A stretch of DNA of 64,000 nucleotides from Sporisorium sorghi (taxonomy: Eukaryota > Basidiomycota > Ustilaginomycetes > Ustilaginales > Ustilaginaceae). Positions within the stretch are counted from its first letter, which is position 1. Each line of letters begins with the position of its first letter. The translations under genes were made by a program, and so were the position numbers. The stretch lies in NCBI GenBank assembly GCA_023212695.1, contig JALCCG010000098.1:1-64000 (forward strand), read 5' to 3'. Under the pieces are notes generated by a model. The model saw only the letters and a program-made list of their open reading frames with translations. It searched no databases and was not told the origin of the DNA. Below are positions 59,264-64,000 of this stretch, piece after piece.

Positions 59264-60170
59264 GTGTGTATAATTGATACACAGGCTAATACAAAGTAGG
59301 TGTATGGTTTCTAATGCAGCAGCTGATGTTGTAACACTACACATGGTCTGTATTAGCGCCAATATAGTGAGCTTATGTAAGCATGGCATTAAAAATGACA
59401 AAAAATTGAAAGGGCCCTTAGCCTGATTCAAATCCAGATCCATCCAGCCCTCAATCTAACACTTTTCCAAATTTTGCGTTTTTTTCCACTGCGCTACACA
59501 CGCCTTTTTAGAGGGACCAGACACCCATCAAATATGAACCCCATTTAGTCAAAAATCGAAGACTTTTTACAACGTTAATGTAGGTCTAACAATTACTGTG
59601 ATTTTTTCCGGCCGGCTACATCAAAGCTGATGCAGCAGCTAGTACACACCCTCTGTATCAGCTCAAACCAACACACCACCAATACACAGGCTTGCTGCTG
59701 TATTAAAAGTGATACACAGCTCACATACAATGGCTGTATCAGTGCTGTATCAAAAATGGCTGAGTGTGTTGGTTTGAGCTGATACAGAGGGTGTGTACTA
59801 GCTCTTGTATCAGTTTTGGTACAGCTGGACCAAGAAAGCGCCAGAAAATGTTAGACCTACCTTTCTGTATGGTAGTTTCATTTTTTGAATTCTATGGGGT
59901 ACTTAGTTGGAAAGTGTCCAGACCCTTGAACCTTGAAAAAAGCACGTGTGGTGGTGCAGTGGAAAAAACGCAAAATTTGTAAAAGTGTTAGATTGGTTGG
60001 ATGAATTGGGGTTTGAATCAGGCTAGAGCCCTTTCGTTTTTTTATCATCTTTCATGCTTACATAAGCTCATACAGCACTGCTGCAAAATTGATGTAGCAT
60101 AACAACGCTAGCTGCTACATTAGAAACCATACACAGGTGTTTTATCTGCTTGTGTGCCAGTTATACACAC
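59264..60170. mobile_element. Foldback (MITE-like) element with long inverted-repeat arms
   Basis: The two sides are imperfect reverse complements over roughly 400 bases each. Both outer ends carry GTGTGTATAA (59264-59273) and its complement (60161-60170). Matching pairs farther in include GTATGGTTTCTAATGCAGC (left) against GCTACATTAGAAACCATAC (right), GAGCTTATGTAAGCATG against CATGCTTACATAAGCTC, AAATTTTGCGTTTTTTCCAC against its complement, and CTGTATCAGCTCAAACCAAC (near 59656) against GTTGGTTTGAGCTGATACAG (near 59769). The central loop is about 85 bases of gatacac/gtatcag words. No transposase is encoded and no target-site duplication is obvious. This is probably a degenerate non-autonomous DNA transposon or foldback element. 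Confidence 0.75.
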
Positions 60171-60596
60171 TTGGGACCTCAATTCATTTGGCAATTTCCT
60201 GTCAGTTAAAAAGGGTTCATTTTGAGAGGTCCGACTGTAACATGTATCATGTAGGTGTGGAATTGTGCCATGTCCACCATATTCCAAATTTTTTTGCCTG
60301 CTCATCACTATATGCTTCATCATCACCACCATCACCCTAATCCTGCATTGACAGCATACTTTTCTATGCCAACAGCACACCAAAACTTGCAGACAGCCTC
60401 TTCAGACACTTGGGAACACGTATATCAACTCAAAGCAGCAGCACATCAGCCAACATCATGGATAAAAGAGAGCTTGAAGTGATCAGACCAGTTTTGTCTG
60501 ATTTACACTGCTCTAGTGCCAAAAAATTTGAAACACACTCTTTTGCTTCTAGCTCAACTCTGAGGAAGCACACATCAACATATTTTTGGATATTCA

Positions 60597-60764
60597 TACT
60601 CTCCTAGCCAAGAGGAACACAATGATACCAAGCATTGGGGTGCTGGGATAGCCAGTCATGCTGTGGTCACCATCAGTGATGATGAGGAGGATTTTGAATT
60701 TTTACACTGGCGAAGTGCCCCAAAATTCATGTGAATTTTCTGCCACTCTTCTACACCATCTCAG
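60597..60764. repeat. Tandem duplication, copy A
   Basis: Begins TACTCTCCTAG and ends CACCATCTCAG. It is repeated in the same orientation at 60807-60961 with substitutions and small deletions. Both copies share GAGGAACACAATG and GATGAGGAGGATTTT-like words. Confidence 0.8.
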
Positions 60765-60806
60765 CTGTCACCATCACGGTGATGACCAAATTTTTTCACA
60801 TATTTG

Positions 60807-60961
60807 TACTCTCCTAGTTGAGAGGAACACAATGGTACCAAGCATCAGTATGCTAGGAGGCTGTGATCACCATCAATGATGGTGAGGAGGATTTTTAATT
60901 TACACTGGTAAAGTGCCCAAAATGCGAAGCGATTTTCCACCAATCTTCAACACCATCTCAG
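60807..60961. repeat. Tandem duplication, copy B
   Basis: Diverged second copy of 60597-60764, somewhat shorter. The 42-base spacer between the copies holds a small CACCATCACGGTGATG inverted repeat. Confidence 0.8.
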
Positions 60962-61790
60962 GCTCCATACAGCACTCAAAGCTGCAATCCAACCTCATAG
61001 AAGGCATCTATGACAGTCATAATATGCATCATACTAAGCTGTCTGACATGGTTGATTGAGTGGAAGTGATGTGAAAGGTGCTTGAAGTGATCATACCATG
61101 TCATGGAATAGACTGCTGGTGTGCCTGGACCCTGAAATCTCTGAAATTCCACATCTACATGAATTCCACATCTACGTGTTACACGTTATACCAGACCGCA
61201 CAGTGATCTAACAAATGCAAGGTCGGGCCCGATCTTGCCTTAGCTTCCACCATCCGGCCACTTGGTCCAGCACTGCGGGAACCGGCGACTTGCACTAGAG
61301 ACCGTAGTTATCTGCTGCACTAAGGCCTTCTGAAGGTGTTCAGAGTCGCCATGACGCAGATGAGACCGACGATTGGGCGTACCGAAGCAGAAAAGACGTA
61401 CGTCTCGGCACACAGCAGCGTCAGTTACTCATGTGGTGCTGCCGAACACGCTATCAGCAGAGAAGTGAAGATCCTGGAAGCAAGCCATCGGTCAAGAAGA
61501 AGCTCCGAGAGGCTGCGCACGTGTTGATCAGGAACACGAGCCACCATTTCGCCGGCGGCAAGAATCGGCTGCTGGCTTCGGGTCGTGTAGAAAAAGAAGC
61601 GTTTCTTTCGGTATTTCAGACCCAGAGTAAGCGCTCGCTCTCTCCTCGCAGCGGGAGGCCGTGCGCATCCTGACGTGCCTTTGCTCCTCCACCTGCTCGA
61701 CTTTTCTTCTGCAGATCTCCCCCCTCTCACACCTTGTCTTCTCCCCACCACCATCAACCATCCTGGCTTATCTAGCAAACCATCGCAACA

Positions 61791-62606
61791 ATGACGACGC
61801 CGGACCGCAGTGGCGCACCGGAAGACATTGGGGTGGTCGAGCTGTTCGGGCTGCCCTCCTCGACCTTCACGCGTTCGATCAAGCTCGGGCTGCACGAGCT
61901 GGGGATCCACTTTATCGACGTCGCGCGGGCGCCGCACTCGGCCGACGTCACCGCGCGCAACCCGTACGGCCTGCTCCCCGTCCTCGTCCACCGCCCAGAT
62001 GGCCTGTACACGCGCCCCGAAGACGTCGTGACGCTGTACGAGTCGAACGCCATCCGCCGCTACGTCGACGAGTACCTCGCACCTATCGCGGCACATTCGC
62101 AGAGGGGGCTGAGGCAGCTCACGCCCCCACTGCGCGCTGCGGGCGGCACGGCCGATGCGGATAGTGTAGTGCTAAGGGCCAGGCTCGATGGGTTCGTGTC
62201 GAGCTTCTCCCAGACGCTGTTTCCCGCGCTCGAGGGCGGGTTCGTCAAGCCCGCCGCGCAGATGGCCAGGAACGGCGCCGATGTGGACACTATTAATGTC
62301 GCGCTGGAGCCCAGCCTGCAGCGCATCCATACGCTGCTGGAGATCGTCGAGTCCCAGGCCAAGGCACACAGCACCGCCAAGACGGGCTGGATCCTGGGTG
62401 GGGACAGCACCGAGGTGACGTGGGCGGATCTCTTCCTCTTCCCCATCCTGGACGACCTGCGCGCCAGCCCCGCAAAAGCGCTCATCAGCGGTGACAGCCC
62501 CACGTTCCCGTGGCTGGCAGAGTGGATGACTAGGATGGACGCAAGGCCGAGCGTCAAGGTCACTCATGAGGGGACAGTCGCTCACCAGGCTGGCAAGAAG
62601 GTCTAA
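61791..62606 (+). CDS. Glutathione S-transferase-like protein
   Basis: 271 residues, ATG at 61791, single exon. The N-terminal thioredoxin-like domain (about 15-95) includes VVELFGLPSSTFTRSIKLGL, where a Ser/Thr could activate glutathione. The cis-Pro segment is NPYGLLPVLVHRPDGL, and the gamma-glutamyl-binding motif is LYESNAIRRYVDEYLAP, typical of GSTs. The C-terminal helical domain (about 115-265) ends with TGWILGGDSTEVTWADLFLF, matching the N-capping and hydrophobic-staple region of GST C-domains. It could conjugate glutathione to toxic electrophiles or act as a regulatory GST-fold protein; the class is not clear. It is the first gene after the AT-rich island and converges on the nucleotidase gene (144 bases between stops). 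Confidence 0.88.
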   Translation: MTTPDRSGAPEDIGVVELFGLPSSTFTRSIKLGLHELGIHFIDVARAPHSADVTARNPYGLLPVLVHRPDGLYTRPEDVVTLYESNAIRRYVDEYLAPIAAHSQRGLRQLTPPLRAAGGTADADSVVLRARLDGFVSSFSQTLFPALEGGFVKPAAQMARNGADVDTINVALEPSLQRIHTLLEIVESQAKAHSTAKTGWILGGDSTEVTWADLFLFPILDDLRASPAKALISGDSPTFPWLAEWMTRMDARPSVKVTHEGTVAHQAGKKV

Positions 62607-62750
62607 TGCCCCTATGGAGCCGTAAAGCCTCCGCTCTAATTACAGCCGAATCGTACTGATCGTTGAATCTGATTGCATGCAAAAAGTGTGAAGTGTGTGT
62701 ATCGATGCCAAGTGAGAACATATGCTTGCGTTACTAAAGAGAAATGAAGT

Positions 62751-64000
62751 CTATTTGCGTGGTTGCGTGCTGGTCGAGGACTGCAGTTCATCCTTCGTCG
62801 ACGAAGACGACGAGCCGCTCGAAGTCTCGCTTTTCACTATCGACGACGATGCCGATGCTTTGTATCCAGCCTCCTCCATCCGCTGCTGCTGCTGTTGCTG
62901 TTCCTCGAAATCGTAATCCGGCTCGCTATCGAGCGGCGCGTAGCCCATCTTGCCCGCGCGCCTCGCCTGGGCATTCACCGCCTTGGCCGCCCCCTCGGCC
63001 GGCTGCCACTCGAGCTCGGCATACCGTGGATAAAGCAGCTGCGTCGTTACATCGCCCCACCGCTGCAGCTGGTCCACACTATACCCACCCGTCCCATTGC
63101 GCTCCTCATCAAACCGGTTCAGCAGCTCCACCACAACCTTGCGCATAAAGTCGACAAACACGACGTCCACCACCGCGTCGTCCGACTCGGGCAGAGGGTC
63201 CGGGTTCGACGCGACATACTCGGGCTGGTTCGGGTAGAACGGTATGGGGGAGTGGAGCGTGTCGTCGCCAGGGCCGGCGCACTGGTCGACGGTGCGGTAG
63301 CCGAGCGACGGCTTGTCGAGCGAGTCGTACTTGTGGAAGAATTTGAGAAGCTCTTCGTCCTCTTCCGCCTCGAGCTCTTCGATGCTCTTGATAGTGGCGT
63401 TCGTGAAAGTGCCCGCTGCACCGTCGCCGTCAGCTGCTGCTGCTTCCGCAGCCGCTCGCTGTCGATCCGCCTGTTCAGCCTGCAAAAACTTGAACCACTG
63501 CGACTTTTGCCACCGCACAAAGATGTCCTCCATAAACCCACTGCCGTAGCGCAGCAGCGCATCGCCATCCGAGTACTGCGTCGTGCCGCCCTGCATCACC
63601 TCGACCACCGCGCCACGCTTGAACGTCAGCAGCCCATCCAACAGCCGCTTGGCCACCCCCCACGGCACATCGGCCATGTACAGAAACCGGTCCTTGAACG
63701 GCGAAACGATGTACTGGTCATTGCGCGTGAAGGGTCCCGAGTAGACGTCGAAGCGCTGCGAGCCGCTGTTGATGAGCACCAGGCTCTGCTTGTCCTGGCG
63801 CGACTTTTCGGAGGGGCGCACGACTTTGGGAAGCACTCGATCAGCTAAAAGGCTCAACAGGCTCAAGTTGTCGCCGTAGGGGACGCGATCGAGGTAGTAG
63901 TCTTGCGGCACGACGCCGTGCAGCCGTGAGAGGCTCCAGGCTTCCGAGATGGCGTCCATGATGAAGCGGATGAAAGTGCCCTTCTTGGTGGCCAGCTCGC
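62751..64000 (-). CDS. 5'-nucleotidase/metallophosphoesterase family protein, C-terminal part (partial)
   Basis: The frame is open to the right edge, so only the last 416 or so residues are seen; the start lies beyond the window. An internal ATG at 63959 follows codons ELATKKGTFIRFI and is unlikely to be the real start. The region SLVLINSGSQRFDVYSGPFT and then NDQYIVSPFKDRFLYM matches the 5'-nucleotidase C-terminal domain, in which Asn-x-Gly..Arg and a Gly-x-x-Thr..Pro-Phe pattern bind the nucleotide base. It resembles the fungal YHR202W-type phosphoesterases, usually with an N-terminal metallophosphatase domain. Residues after that are acidic, then a conserved-looking tail (VDFMRKVVVELLNRFDEERN, QLLYPRYAELEWQPAEGAAK) and a Gln/Ser-rich end. 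The substrate is unknown. Confidence 0.75.
   Translation of the reverse strand, partial: ELATKKGTFIRFIMDAISEAWSLSRLHGVVPQDYYLDRVPYGDNLSLLSLLADRVLPKVVRPSEKSRQDKQSLVLINSGSQRFDVYSGPFTRNDQYIVSPFKDRFLYMADVPWGVAKRLLDGLLTFKRGAVVEVMQGGTTQYSDGDALLRYGSGFMEDIFVRWQKSQWFKFLQAEQADRQRAAAEAAAADGDGAAGTFTNATIKSIEELEAEEDEELLKFFHKYDSLDKPSLGYRTVDQCAGPGDDTLHSPIPFYPNQPEYVASNPDPLPESDDAVVDVVFVDFMRKVVVELLNRFDEERNGTGGYSVDQLQRWGDVTTQLLYPRYAELEWQPAEGAAKAVNAQARRAGKMGYAPLDSEPDYDFEEQQQQQQRMEEAGYKASASSSIVKSETSSGSSSSSTKDELQSSTSTQPRK

Larger units (their letters stand above)
57623..61790. other. AT-rich, repeat-bearing island without a convincing gene
   Basis: 4.2 kb whose base composition drops clearly below that of its neighbours, especially 59200-61100. 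It holds at least five copies of a short palindrome (57.9-59.1 kb), a foldback element (59264-60170) and a diverged tandem duplication (60597-60961). Open frames are short and match no protein family I recognise. The region looks like the remains of mobile or foldback elements. The right end, after about 61160, returns to gene-like composition and includes the promoter of the GST-like gene. Confidence 0.7.

Noticed and set aside
60211..60238. Pogo/Tigger-type transposon end (reverse strand CAGTCGGACCTCTC) next to a TA
   Set aside because: It resembles such an end, but I could not find a matching opposite end or a transposase, so I do not annotate it.

Overview
The window is nuclear DNA of a basidiomycete fungus, most likely a smut (Ustilaginomycotina, Ustilaginales type). 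The basis is dense, mostly single-exon GC-rich genes, long Ser/Ala/Gln-rich disordered stretches, CT-rich leaders, poly(dA:dT) and dinucleotide runs between genes, and gene families typical of these fungi. I assign the clade by overall character, not by a search. I support 23 protein-coding genes and no tRNA, rRNA or CRISPR array. The gene at the right edge is cut by the window end.

Layout. 1-12.3 kb: an F-box/LRR ubiquitin-ligase adaptor ending in a CaaX box, glyoxalase II, a large unknown protein, and three-exon RPS5 (uS7). 12.3-13.5 kb: a CT-repeat region with a 100-N assembly gap flanked by two identical 77-nt copies. 13.5-18.9 kb: a LisH/WD40 TBL1/Sif2-like corepressor and a two-exon DUF5872-like protein. 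20-29.7 kb: four consecutive genes for mitochondrial proteins (pyruvate dehydrogenase E2, aspartate aminotransferase, an Sls1-like protein, the ATM1 ABC exporter). 31.4-38 kb: a secreted, possibly GPI-anchored alpha/beta hydrolase, a family-X DNA polymerase with a Pol mu-like active site, the three-exon Golgi syntaxin SED5, and a Tat-SF1/Cus2 splicing factor. 38.2-47 kb: an SCH9-type C2/AGC kinase, an RGG-tailed unknown protein, a TPR-less SGT1 and ALG8. 48.2-57.6 kb: a Pumilio protein, a large START-domain protein and a phosducin-like PDCL3/PLP2 protein. 57.6-61.8 kb: an AT-rich island without a convincing gene. It holds a family of short palindromes, a 0.9-kb foldback element and a diverged tandem duplication. 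61.8-64 kb: a glutathione S-transferase-like protein and the C-terminal part of a 5'-nucleotidase-type phosphoesterase.

There are no operons. Neighbours are independent transcription units, often divergent over short promoters (SED5/CUS2-like, SGT1/ALG8, AAT/SLS1-like) or tightly convergent (SLS1-like/ATM1, CUS2-like/SCH9, RGG protein/SGT1). The genes are mostly housekeeping: TORC1 signalling, secretory pathway and N-glycosylation, mitochondrial metabolism and Fe-S export, RNA control and ubiquitination. The least explained parts are the AT-rich island, the prenylatable F-box protein, the polymerase steric-gate residues and two unknown proteins. I did not find a clearly new multi-gene system.
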